35,581 nt of DNA from Syntrophorhabdaceae bacterium PtaU1.Bin034 (GCA_002067405.1 MVRP01000025.1:1-35581); one strand, 5' to 3'. Positions 1 through 8,132 are shown, counted from the first letter of the stretch. Notes: a model not told the origin generated them from the letters alone. A program made the numbers and translations.

Positions 1-1
1 A

Positions 2-1330
2 AGGCACAACTTCAGCGAGGTGGCCCTTGGGTACACCGCCGATCTCGCAGTCGAAGAAGCAAAACGGTGTATGCAATGCAAAAAACCGAGATGTGTGAGC
101 GGCTGTCCGGTTGAGATTGACATTCCCGGCTTTATTTCTCACGTTGCAAAGGGAGATTTTGCGGGCGGTATCAAGAAAGTGAAGGAGAAGAACTGTTTGC
201 CTGCCGTAAGCGGTCGGGTATGTCCACAGGAACTTCAGTGTGAATCGAAGTGCATATTGAAGAATAAGAACGGGGAGATAGCCATTGGCAGAATTGAACG
301 ATTCCTCGCCGATTGGGAAGCCGTTCAAGGGCAGGTGGAGATACCGCAGCGGGCGAAGCGCACGGGCAAGAAGGTGGCTGTCGTCGGGTCCGGTCCTGCC
401 GGAATCACCGTTGCCGGGGATCTGATCCTCCTGGGGCATGAAGTGACCATCTTTGAGGCGCTTCACAAGGCAGGCGGCGTCCTCACTTACGGCATTCCCG
501 AATTCCGTCTTCCCAAGGCGGTTGTCGCCCGGGAGGTCGATTATGTGAGGAAGCTCGGAGTGAATGTCGTGACCGATCATGTGGTGGGAAAGACACGTTC
601 GGTCGACGAGCTTCTCGAGGAATATCACGCCATATTTATCGGCACGGGCGCGGGACTGCCGTGGTTCATGAATATTCCGGGCGAGAACCTGAACGGGGTC
701 TATTCCGCCAATGAGTATTTGACCCGTATGAATCTCATGCGCGGGTACCTGTTCCCGGGCTCTGCCACTCCTGTGAAGAAGCATAGCCGCGTTGCAGTGG
801 TAGGCGGAGGCAACGTTGCAATGGATTCCGCGAGAACTGCGCTGCGCATGGGTGCGGATGAGGTGTACATCGTCTACAGGAGATCGCATGCGGAGTTGCC
901 CGCTCGTCTTGAAGAAAGCGAGAATGCGGAAGAGGAAGGCGTTATCTTCAAGGTACTCACGCTGCCTGTCCTGTATGGCGGCGACGAGAACGGTTGGGTC
1001 AGAGAGATGGAATGTCTTCAGATGGAACTGGGTGAACCCGATCAGTCCGGAAGAAGGAGTCCTGTGGAGATCAAAAACTCGAATTTCAGGATGGAAGTAG
1101 ACGCCGTCGTATGCGCGATCGGAAATAGCCCGAACCCCTTGATCCCCTCGACAACGACAGGGCTGGAAGTCACAAAACGGGGCACTCTCGTGGCCGACCA
1201 GGAGACCGGGAAGACCACCCGCGACAGGATATGGGCGGGTGGGGATATAGTCACGGGGGCTGCTACGGTGATCCTCGCAATGGGCGCAGGCAGAAAGGCA
1301 GCGAAATCAATACACGAGTTCCTTTCATAA
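2..1330 (+). CDS. nfnB: NfnB-like NAD(P)H flavoprotein (glutamate synthase small-subunit family), 5' end outside window
   Basis: This is a GltD/NfnB-type flavoprotein: two N-terminal [4Fe-4S] clusters followed by two nucleotide-binding Rossmann folds. The frame is open to base 2, and the codons before the GTG at 20 read RHNFSEVALGYT, matching RIQNFNEVALGYT in the fused protein at 5747-8023. The gene therefore begins upstream of the window and the GTG at 20 is not its start. Visible motifs are the first Cys group CMQCKKPRCVSGCP, the second group CPQELQCESKC, the FAD motif GSGPAG, the NAD(P) motif GGGNVAMDSAR, and the C-terminal FAD-contact segment GGDIVTGAATVILAMGAGRKA. It is a close paralogue of the C-terminal half of the fused protein. 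Whether it too is fused to an NfnA half, or has a separate NfnA upstream, cannot be seen. It probably acts in cytosolic NAD(P)H/ferredoxin electron transfer; a glutamate synthase role is less likely because no large subunit is visible. Confidence 0.9.
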   Translation, partial: RHNFSEVALGYTADLAVEEAKRCMQCKKPRCVSGCPVEIDIPGFISHVAKGDFAGGIKKVKEKNCLPAVSGRVCPQELQCESKCILKNKNGEIAIGRIERFLADWEAVQGQVEIPQRAKRTGKKVAVVGSGPAGITVAGDLILLGHEVTIFEALHKAGGVLTYGIPEFRLPKAVVAREVDYVRKLGVNVVTDHVVGKTRSVDELLEEYHAIFIGTGAGLPWFMNIPGENLNGVYSANEYLTRMNLMRGYLFPGSATPVKKHSRVAVVGGGNVAMDSARTALRMGADEVYIVYRRSHAELPARLEESENAEEEGVIFKVLTLPVLYGGDENGWVREMECLQMELGEPDQSGRRSPVEIKNSNFRMEVDAVVCAIGNSPNPLIPSTTTGLEVTKRGTLVADQETGKTTRDRIWAGGDIVTGAATVILAMGAGRKAAKSIHEFLS

Positions 1331-1577
1331 GACAGCAGCGGAAGTGTCAGGGGGTTCTCCCTTTGTAAGCAGACTATGATATTCAAACAAGGAGTTTGCC
1401 CTGCTGCCTTCGATGAACACTTTTCCTCCGCGGATCATGGCGCGCCGTACCGGAATCCGTATTCAAGTCGATCCCGGACAGCATCGTTGAAAACCAGAAT
1501 ACAGATGCCACGTCCTTACTTCCACCGTCATTAACACCATACTACCGACTGAAGGTTGCTTTCCAACAGGTTTTTCC
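1331..1577. other. Intergenic stretch with no supported gene
   Basis: About 250 bases lie between the NfnB-like gene and the promoters of the sensor kinase. I see no terminator hairpin with a T tract after the stop at 1330 and no convincing gene. A 37-codon minus-strand frame (1438 to 1325) has no ribosome binding site and runs into the 3' end of the flanking gene. Confidence 0.4.
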
Positions 1578-1608
1578 TTGACAACAACCAAGACCTTGTG
1601 CATATAAT
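1578..1608 (+). promoter_or_regulatory. Sigma70-type promoter P1 upstream of the redox sensor kinase
   Basis: A perfect TTGACA (1578-1583) and a perfect TATAAT (1603-1608) are separated by 19 bases, slightly longer than the optimum of 17. The sequence would start transcription near 1615, upstream of the kinase gene at 1694. Confidence 0.55.
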
Positions 1609-1624
1609 CACAAAGGGCCGCGCT

Positions 1625-1654
1625 TTGACAGAGCGGTCATACTTGGTGTACAAT
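1625..1654 (+). promoter_or_regulatory. Sigma70-type promoter P2 upstream of the redox sensor kinase
   Basis: TTGACA (1625-1630) and TACAAT (1649-1654) are spaced by 18 bases. Together with P1 it forms a tandem pair; transcription would begin about 30 bases before the kinase ATG, leaving a short leader without an obvious Shine-Dalgarno sequence. Confidence 0.55.
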
Positions 1655-1693
1655 TTTTCGATATAACGATAGGTATTTACAATAAAATCCAGC

Positions 1694-3730
1694 ATGTTGC
1701 TTCAAAGACAAGCGAACTTTTACGATATCGAGATCAAGGCAGCAAAATGCCGGACCTGCCTGTACTGTGTGCAACATTGCCCTGCCAAGGCAATTAAGGT
1801 TGAAGAGAACAATGTCAAGGTCATCTCGGACCGGTGTATTCTTTGCGGTACCTGTATCAAAGCCTGTCCCCACCAGGCTATGGACTACAAGAGCGGTCTT
1901 GATCGCGTAAAAGGATACCTGTCGGGAGGGACGAAAACAATTGCGTGCCTCGATCCGTCCTTTCCGGCTGCAATTGAAAACAGTACTCCCGGGCAATGGG
2001 TGACGGCATTGAGGAGTATTGGCTTCACCGAGGTGTGGGAAGGTGCATTTGGTGCGGAGCTTGTGAGCCGGGCATATGCAAACTTCCTTCAGGGCAACAA
2101 TGGAGGACCTCTCATTTCATCTTTCTGTCCCGCAGTGGTTTTTTACGTGCAGAAATACCTTCCCCAGCTGATCCCGAACCTGGTACCCATTGTCTCACCG
2201 ATGATTGCAGTAGGAAGGGTTGCTCGACGGACGAGACCGGGATGGAAGATCGTCTACATAACTTCGTGCCTGGCTCAGATGGGAGAGATGGGAGCGCCGG
2301 AGGTTACAGGCCCCGTCGACGAGGTGATCACCTTCAGAGATGTAAAACGACTCACCGATCGGGCAGGTATTACCCGCCGAAAGCTGCCGGAGAGTAACTT
2401 TGACGGTCCAAAACCCTTTCTGTCCAGGGTTGTGCCGGTGATCGGGGGGCTATACCGGAGTCTCGGGGAGAATTTCGATGTGTTGATGGACGAGATAAGC
2501 GTCACAGGTGGCATCAAACGCTCGACGAACGCGTTGAAACAGCTTGCCTCGGGTGATGTGCACGCGAAGTTTCTCGACCTTGTCTTTTGCGAAGGCTGCA
2601 TAGACGGGCCTTTCATCGACCGTGAGGCGTTCCAGCTCGGGAAGCGGCAAGCCATTGCATGTTACACGAAGGCTGGAATGATGAAAGAAGATCGTGCTGC
2701 CACCGAGGCAGACATCGAAGCATATAAAGACATTGATGTGAGCCGCAAATTTAGCAATATGGCACAACGGCTTCCGTCCCCTAGCGAGGAGCAGGTAAGG
2801 GGAATACTGAAATCCATAGGCAAAGAACCGCCGAACCATAATCTGGATTGCGGAATATGCGGCTACTCAACATGCCGGGATAAGGCAATTGCCGTTGCCC
2901 AAGGCATGGTTGAGGCCGAGTATTGTCTGCCTTACCTCCTTGCGGAAAGCAAAAAGATATACCAGCAACTGGAGAAATCCCATCGGGAACTTCAGCTTTC
3001 CCATCAGGAGCTGGAGCAGGCGCAATCGCACCTTATACGCACCGAGAAGCTGGCCTCCTTGGGGCAGCTTGCCGCTGGCGTTGCTCACGAAATCAACAAC
3101 CCATTGGGTACGATAACGATTTATGCCCATGTGCTGCTCAAGAGTCTGGAACCTGATGATCCGCGGAGAGAAGATGTGGAACTCATTATCAAGGAAGCCG
3201 CGAGAACGAAGGAGATCGTCCAGGGCCTTCTCAGCTTTGCGAGAGAGACCAAATTGAGGCCTGCGCCGACAAATATCAACGAGGTTCTGGAGGATGTGCT
3301 CGGGCTGGTGGTGAATCAGTCCCTGTTTCACAACATAAAGATCAAGAAGTCGTTCGCTCCGAATCTACCGACAATTATCGCTGACTGGACCCAATTGAAG
3401 CAGGTGTTTCTGAATATTATCCTCAATGCCGCCCAAGCCATGGAAGGAAAAGGCAAGATCACCATCACGAGTATGTCGGGGAAGCGCCGCATCAGGGTAA
3501 AGATCCAGGATACGGGTCCGGGCATTCCGCCGGAGATCATGGACAGGCTTTTTTCTCCCTTTTTCACGACAAAGGAAAAGGGTACCGGGCTCGGGCTTGC
3601 CATATCCTATGGGATCATCGAGCGGCATTCGGGCAAAATCGACGTTAAGACCGCGTTGGGAAAGGGAAGCACCTTTATTGTATCCCTTCCGGTCGATGAA
3701 GATAGGGAGGTGTCTGGGGGGAACGGATGA
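1694..3730 (+). CDS. Hydrogenase-like redox-sensing histidine kinase (2x[4Fe-4S], H-cluster-like domain, FeS domain, HisKA-HATPase)
   Basis: A 678-residue soluble sensor kinase. The domains in order are: two ferredoxin clusters (C19/22/25/29 and C48/51/54/58); a Fe_hyd_lg_C-like domain (about 80-310); a PF04060-type FeS motif CGICGYSTC with C411; a coiled-coil linker (about 418-450); HisKA with phospho-acceptor H465 in the AHEINNP box; and HATPase_c with the N box NIILNAAQAME and the G boxes DTGPGIP and GTGLGLA. The hydrogenase loops are altered: L1 reads SSFCP (F144, C145), L2 reads TSCLAQMGE (C192), and L3 reads FCEGC (C299, C302), which is C-x2-C instead of the canonical C-x3-C. Sensory [FeFe] hydrogenase homologues are known, and this copy may hold only an Fe-S cubane or an atypical cluster. 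No transmembrane segment is seen. It has tandem promoters and lies directly upstream of two response-regulator genes and fused nfnAB. The ATG at 1694 lacks a clear Shine-Dalgarno sequence, so the start is tentative. The ligand is unknown; reduced ferredoxin or H2 is my inference. Confidence 0.88.
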   Translation: MLLQRQANFYDIEIKAAKCRTCLYCVQHCPAKAIKVEENNVKVISDRCILCGTCIKACPHQAMDYKSGLDRVKGYLSGGTKTIACLDPSFPAAIENSTPGQWVTALRSIGFTEVWEGAFGAELVSRAYANFLQGNNGGPLISSFCPAVVFYVQKYLPQLIPNLVPIVSPMIAVGRVARRTRPGWKIVYITSCLAQMGEMGAPEVTGPVDEVITFRDVKRLTDRAGITRRKLPESNFDGPKPFLSRVVPVIGGLYRSLGENFDVLMDEISVTGGIKRSTNALKQLASGDVHAKFLDLVFCEGCIDGPFIDREAFQLGKRQAIACYTKAGMMKEDRAATEADIEAYKDIDVSRKFSNMAQRLPSPSEEQVRGILKSIGKEPPNHNLDCGICGYSTCRDKAIAVAQGMVEAEYCLPYLLAESKKIYQQLEKSHRELQLSHQELEQAQSHLIRTEKLASLGQLAAGVAHEINNPLGTITIYAHVLLKSLEPDDPRREDVELIIKEAARTKEIVQGLLSFARETKLRPAPTNINEVLEDVLGLVVNQSLFHNIKIKKSFAPNLPTIIADWTQLKQVFLNIILNAAQAMEGKGKITITSMSGKRRIRVKIQDTGPGIPPEIMDRLFSPFFTTKEKGTGLGLAISYGIIERHSGKIDVKTALGKGSTFIVSLPVDEDREVSGGNG

Positions 3731-3778
3731 AGTATAAGGCTTTAAATTCAAAAAAAATATAGTCTTGGGAGAGGAAAA

Positions 3779-4183
3779 ATGGATAACAAAAAGAGAATTT
3801 TGCTGGTGGACGATGATGTCGATTTTATCGACCTGAACAAGGCAGTCCTGGAGAACCACGGTTTTGAGGTGGTAGTCGCTTTTTCCGGTCGGGAGGGACT
3901 GGACAAGGTAAGATTTGAGCAGCCCGATCTTATCGTGCTCGATCTCATGCTGGAGAAACACGATACCGGATTTGAGTTCGCGAGGGCGATCAAAAAGGAC
4001 CCCATTTACAGGAATATTCCTATCCTGATGCTCACTGCCGTGGCAGGAGAGACGGGGTACGACTTCTCCCAGGAACTGGATGGCTACTGGATGAAGACGG
4101 ACGATTATGCAAGCAAACCCCTTCTGCCTGATGATCTTGTAAAGAGAATAGGCGATCTTCTCGCGAGGGCAGGGCAACAGTAA
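3779..4183 (+). CDS. Single-domain response regulator (REC only)
   Basis: A 134-residue CheY-like receiver without an output domain. The acidic pair D11/D12, phospho-acceptor D55 (in LIVLDLM), the conserved Thr T86 and the switch Lys K113 (in ASKP) are all present. The loop after D55 reads LEKHDTGFE instead of the usual MPxMDG. The stretch between T86 and K113 is about five residues longer than in CheY and rich in aromatic residues, so the signalling face is probably specialised. A good Shine-Dalgarno GGAGAGG precedes the ATG at 3779. The gene lies 48 bases after the hydrogenase-like kinase and 34 bases before the hybrid kinase, so it is probably co-transcribed and an intermediate in a phosphorelay between them (inference). 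Confidence 0.9.
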   Translation: MDNKKRILLVDDDVDFIDLNKAVLENHGFEVVVAFSGREGLDKVRFEQPDLIVLDLMLEKHDTGFEFARAIKKDPIYRNIPILMLTAVAGETGYDFSQELDGYWMKTDDYASKPLLPDDLVKRIGDLLARAGQQ

Positions 4184-4217
4184 CGAATAGAGCGAGAGGG
4201 GGCAGCGGGAAGAGGGT

Positions 4218-5723
4218 ATGGATCAGCCCTTACAGATATTGGTTGTCGACGACGAACGGGGAATCCGGGAAGGGTGCCGGAGAATCCTTACGGCGGAAGG
4301 CTACGCAGTCGACGTGGCGGAGAACGGTAAGGAGGGGATTGAAAAAGTACGCACGAAGCCTTTCGACCTACTGCTCGTTGATCTCATGATGCCGCTCATG
4401 GGCGGGCTCGACATGATGGAGCAGGTGAAGGCGCACGATCCGGAGATCGTCATGATCGTGATAACGGGTTTTGCTACCGTGGAAACGGCCGTCGAGGCAA
4501 TGAAGCACGGAGCATACGACTATGTCCCCAAGCCGTTCACGCCTGACCAGCTCATAGCAGTGGTCAACAGGGCTTTGGAGACCAGACGGCTGCGCCTCCA
4601 GACCAAACGCCTCATGGAGGAGCGCGACCAAAAACTTCTCGAAGTGGCCAATGAGACGTCCAAGCTGCACACCATAATAAACTCGATGGCAGACGGCATA
4701 CTGGTTTTCAATCGTGAAAAACAGCTGGTCTTGTGGAATCCTGCGGCAATCAAGATGCTCAACATGAACGGGCGCCTGAAGCCCGGAAGAATCATACACG
4801 AAATTATCCCGCAAAAGGAGCTGCTGGAGATTATCGAGAAAGCTTTCGCTCCCAATTCGGTCCGCTATACCGTGCAAACGGAGGAAATAGAACTGCGGAC
4901 GCCGGAGCCCCGTACCTTAATGGTGAACTTGTCCGTGGTACGAGACGAAAAGGGGCAGGAGTTGGGGGTTGTGAGCGTATTGAGAGACATCACCAGCCTG
5001 AAGGAGATCGACCAGATAAAGTCGCAGTTTGTCTCGATGGTCGCTCATGAGCTGCGGGCGCCCCTTGCTGCGATCGAGAGTTATCTTTCTGCATATCTTT
5101 CGGGTGTAGCAGGGACGGATCCGAAGATTAACCGGCAAATGCTGGAAAGGGCGAAGGCGCGGAGCCACTCGCTGCTCGACCTGGTGAGCGATCTTCTTCA
5201 GTTTATAAAGCTGGAATCAGGACGGGTAGTGAGGAAGAAGGAACTCCTGGATATCAGCGGCATCATCCGGAACACGGTGGAACTGCTTAAAAGTCAGGGG
5301 GAAGAAAAAGGGCTCCAGTTTCAGGTGAAGCTGCCGGAGTCGCTGCCTCTCATAGAGGCGGACCGCTCAGAGATGGAGCACCTTTTTACGAACCTTGTGT
5401 CAAACGCAATCAAGTACAATGTGAAGCGCGGCAAGGTAATCGTCAGCGCGAAGCCGAGCAACCATTTCTTGAATATTAAGGTTGCGGATACGGGTATCGG
5501 GATAGACGAGGAGAGCCTGCCTCACATATTTGAGGAGTTCTACAGGGTGTCCGGGCCGCAGACAAGGTATACAACCGGGACCGGTCTCGGTTTGTCTATC
5601 GTAAAAAAGATAGTGGAATCGCATTTCGGTCGAATAGATGTGGATAGCAAGGTTGATAAGGGCACGACGTTTACCGTCAGATTGCCCATGAAGCAGAACA
5701 GTGAGCTTACCGAAACAGGATAA
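4218..5723 (+). CDS. REC-PAS-histidine kinase hybrid
   Basis: A 501-residue protein with an N-terminal receiver (acidic D11/D12, phospho-acceptor D55, Lys K105 in VPKPF), a short coiled coil (about 120-150), a PAS domain (about 150-260, starting HTIINSMADGI), HisKA with H277 in the AHELRAPL box, and HATPase_c with NLVSNAIKYN, DTGIGI and GTGLGLSIV. There is no DNA-binding domain and no transmembrane segment, so the output is through phosphotransfer or a partner protein. Position between the REC protein and nfnAB implies one signalling cassette. The REC domain at the N terminus suggests that the kinase activity is itself gated by phosphorylation, for example from the hydrogenase-like kinase upstream. 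The start ATG at 4218 is preceded by the weak purine stretch GGGAAGAGGGT. Confidence 0.9.
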   Translation: MDQPLQILVVDDERGIREGCRRILTAEGYAVDVAENGKEGIEKVRTKPFDLLLVDLMMPLMGGLDMMEQVKAHDPEIVMIVITGFATVETAVEAMKHGAYDYVPKPFTPDQLIAVVNRALETRRLRLQTKRLMEERDQKLLEVANETSKLHTIINSMADGILVFNREKQLVLWNPAAIKMLNMNGRLKPGRIIHEIIPQKELLEIIEKAFAPNSVRYTVQTEEIELRTPEPRTLMVNLSVVRDEKGQELGVVSVLRDITSLKEIDQIKSQFVSMVAHELRAPLAAIESYLSAYLSGVAGTDPKINRQMLERAKARSHSLLDLVSDLLQFIKLESGRVVRKKELLDISGIIRNTVELLKSQGEEKGLQFQVKLPESLPLIEADRSEMEHLFTNLVSNAIKYNVKRGKVIVSAKPSNHFLNIKVADTGIGIDEESLPHIFEEFYRVSGPQTRYTTGTGLGLSIVKKIVESHFGRIDVDSKVDKGTTFTVRLPMKQNSELTETG

Positions 5724-5746
5724 ACTTTTAAAAAGGAGAAATAGAT

Positions 5747-8023
5747 ATGGCAAAAGCAGCGAAAGAAGTGCCTACGGAATTTAAGCTGAACGAGATAGTC
5801 GAGAAGCGCCAGTTGGCGCCGTCACTCGTGATGTGGAAGCTCTATGTGCCGGACATAGCGAGCAAGGTGAAGCCGGGACAGTTCGTGGTTCTGAGAGGCG
5901 ACGATTACGGGGAACGAATCCCTTTGACAGTAGCCGATTTCGATAGGGAAAAAGGCCAAATTACAGTCATCTTTCAGGAAGTGGGTGCATCCACAAAAAA
6001 ACTGGCTCATTTTGATGTAGGCCAGGCGGTCCTGGACGTTGTCGGACCCCTTGGCAAAGCAAGCCATATAGAGAAGTTCGGCACGGTGGTGTGTGTGGGT
6101 GGCGGTGTCGGCGTAGCGCCCGTATATCCGATCGCGAAGGCCCTCTATAATGCGGGGAACGAGATAATCTCGATCATCGGAGCCCGCAACAAGGAAATGC
6201 TTATCCTTGAAGACGAAATGAAGGCGATCAGCCATAAACTGTTCGTGACCACCGATGACGGTTCTTATGGGCATCATGGTTTTGTGACGGATGAGCTGAA
6301 GCGCCTCATTAACGAGAAAGTGAAGATCGACCTGGTTCTCGCAATCGGTCCTGTCATTATGATGAGGGCTGTTGCAGACGTGACCCGGGCCTATAACATC
6401 AAGACAATCGTCAGCCTTAACTCGATCATGATCGACGGAACCGGTATGTGTGGCGGCTGCCGGACAACGGTCGGCGATGAAACGAAATTTGTCTGTGTAG
6501 ACGGCCCGGAATTCGACGCACATCAGGTCAATTTCAAAGAGCTGATGCAACGCCAGCAGATGTACAACCGGGAAGAACGTCGGGCTATGTGGGACCACAC
6601 GTGCAAGCTCGAGGCCGCCGTTAAGGTGAAGAAGAGCAAGAAACGGGAAAGGATGCCGGAGCAGAACCCGAAGCTGAGGATCCAGAACTTCAACGAAGTC
6701 GCCTTGGGCTATACGAGGGAGAATGCCCTCCGGGAAGCGGCGCGCTGCCTGGCATGTAAGAAGCCGGCTTGTGTGGAGGGCTGCCCGGTCAACGTGCAGA
6801 TCCCTGAATTCATAAAGAAGATCAAGGACGGCGATTTCATGGGCGCCATCCACAAGATAAAAGAGACGAATGCGCTCCCTGCCGTATGCGGCCGGGTATG
6901 CCCGCAGGAAACACAGTGCGAAAGCAAATGCATCCTTGGAAAAAAGGGAGAGCCAATAGCAGTGGGGCGTCTCGAGAGGTATGCTGCGGACTACGAGTTA
7001 GCGCAGGGCGACATCAGGGTGCCTGAGAAAGTGAAACCGACGGGCAAGAAGGTGGCTATCGTCGGTGCCGGACCTGCAGGGTTGACGGTAGCGGGAGAAC
7101 TGGCGAAACAGGGCCATGAGGTAACGGTTTACGAGGCCCTTCACAAGGCGGGCGGTGTGCTGGTTTACGGTATTCCTGAATTCCGTCTGCCGAAGGCTAT
7201 CGTTCAGCGGGAGGTTGATTATGTTCAGAAGCTGGGCGTCACCATAAAGCCGAATACGATTATCGGGCAGACGACGACTGTTGATGAACTCTTCAATAGT
7301 GGTTTCGATGCGATCTTCGTTGGTACGGGCGCCGGTCTGCCTTACTTCCTGAATATTCCGGGTGAAAACCTTAACGGCGTTTATTCAGCCAATGAGTTCC
7401 TCACGAGAGCGAACCTGATGAAGGCCTACCTGTTCCCGGAATATGACACCCCGATACGCATGGCAAAGAAAGTCGCAGTCATCGGAGGCGGTAACGTGGC
7501 TATGGACTCTGCAAGGGTCGCCAAGAGGCTGGGAGCCGAGCATGTCTACCTGGTTTACCGTAGATCAAGGGCTGAGATGCCGGCGAGGGCAGAAGAGGCG
7601 CACCACGCAGAGGAAGAAGGCATCGATTTCCGCCTGCTCACAAACCCTATCGAAGTAGTCGGCGATGACAAAAACTGGGTGAAGGGTCTGAAGTGCGTGA
7701 AAATGGAACTTGGCGAGCCCGATGCATCCGGCAGGAGAAGGCCGGTAGAAGTCAAAGGGTCCGAGCATATAATCGATGTCGAGGTGGTGATCGTTGCAAT
7801 CGGGCAAGGACCGAACCCGATCCTGACCCAGAGCACCCAGGGCCTCGACCTTAGAAAATCAGGCAATATCGAGGCAGACCCCGAGACAGGCAAGACAAGC
7901 AGAAAGGGAGTCTTTGCGGGTGGTGATATCGTTACCGGCGCCGCTACGGTTATTCTGGCAATGGGCGCAGGCCGGAAGGCAGCCAAAGCTATGGACGAGT
8001 ATTTGAAGACCGGCAAGTGGTAA
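5747..8023 (+). CDS. nfnAB: Fused NfnA-NfnB electron-bifurcating NADH-dependent ferredoxin:NADP+ oxidoreductase
   Basis: NfnAB couples NADH, NADPH and reduced ferredoxin by flavin-based electron bifurcation in the cytosol. In many organisms its two subunits are separate; here one 758-residue chain carries both. The NfnA half (about 1-285) has an FAD-binding beta-barrel, the NAD-binding motif GGGVGVAP, and a [2Fe-2S] site with C235, C238 and C250 in the MCGGCRTTVG region. A basic linker (about 288-305) joins it to the NfnB half (about 310-758), which has [4Fe-4S] motifs at C334/337/342/346 and C385/391/395, FAD motif GAGPAG (440-445), NADP motif GGGNVAMDSAR and the terminal ILAMGAGRKA. AAGGAG eight bases before the ATG fixes the start. 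It is the last gene of the + strand cassette, 23 bases after the hybrid kinase. The alternative, a sulfide dehydrogenase (SudBA), uses the same fold and cannot be excluded by sequence alone. Confidence 0.92.
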   Translation: MAKAAKEVPTEFKLNEIVEKRQLAPSLVMWKLYVPDIASKVKPGQFVVLRGDDYGERIPLTVADFDREKGQITVIFQEVGASTKKLAHFDVGQAVLDVVGPLGKASHIEKFGTVVCVGGGVGVAPVYPIAKALYNAGNEIISIIGARNKEMLILEDEMKAISHKLFVTTDDGSYGHHGFVTDELKRLINEKVKIDLVLAIGPVIMMRAVADVTRAYNIKTIVSLNSIMIDGTGMCGGCRTTVGDETKFVCVDGPEFDAHQVNFKELMQRQQMYNREERRAMWDHTCKLEAAVKVKKSKKRERMPEQNPKLRIQNFNEVALGYTRENALREAARCLACKKPACVEGCPVNVQIPEFIKKIKDGDFMGAIHKIKETNALPAVCGRVCPQETQCESKCILGKKGEPIAVGRLERYAADYELAQGDIRVPEKVKPTGKKVAIVGAGPAGLTVAGELAKQGHEVTVYEALHKAGGVLVYGIPEFRLPKAIVQREVDYVQKLGVTIKPNTIIGQTTTVDELFNSGFDAIFVGTGAGLPYFLNIPGENLNGVYSANEFLTRANLMKAYLFPEYDTPIRMAKKVAVIGGGNVAMDSARVAKRLGAEHVYLVYRRSRAEMPARAEEAHHAEEEGIDFRLLTNPIEVVGDDKNWVKGLKCVKMELGEPDASGRRRPVEVKGSEHIIDVEVVIVAIGQGPNPILTQSTQGLDLRKSGNIEADPETGKTSRKGVFAGGDIVTGAATVILAMGAGRKAAKAMDEYLKTGKW

Positions 8024-8047
8024 GAGGAAAATAGAGGCGATGGCGAA

Positions 8048-8081
8048 AATAAGGGCCGCCCCAGAAGGGGCGGCCCTTATT
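8048..8081 (+). terminator. Rho-independent terminator after nfnAB
   Basis: A perfect 15-bp stem (8048-8062 paired with 8067-8081) with loop AGAA; the GC-rich core is followed by TTATTATTTATAAG. It ends the + strand cassette 24 bases after the stop. Confidence 0.9.
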
Positions 8082-8101
8082 ATTTATAAGTAGAAAAGAA
8101 A

Positions 8102-8132
8102 GAAGGCCCGCTCGCATTGCGAGCGGGCCTTC
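8102..8132 (-). terminator. Rho-independent terminator of the molybdenum-hydroxylase operon
   Basis: A perfect 14-bp stem (8102-8115 with 8119-8132) and a 3-base loop. Read on the minus strand it is followed by TTTCTTTTCTA, a T-rich tail. It lies 22 bases beyond the stop of the coxG-like gene. Confidence 0.9.

Noticed and set aside
200..250. Ser in place of Cys in the AVCGRVC segment of the first NfnB-like protein (AVSGRVC), suspected as a lost cluster ligand
   Set aside because: By comparison with GltD/DPD, the ligands are the later three Cys of this motif, which are kept, so cluster loss is not implied.
1325..1438. A 37-codon minus-strand frame with an amidohydrolase-like flavour (MIRGGKVFIEG)
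   Set aside because: No ribosome binding site, overlaps the end of the NfnB-like gene, and is too short to assign.
5822..6853. A 343-codon open frame antisense to nfnAB
   Set aside because: The NfnA motifs on the + strand are complete; the antisense frame has no recognisable domain.
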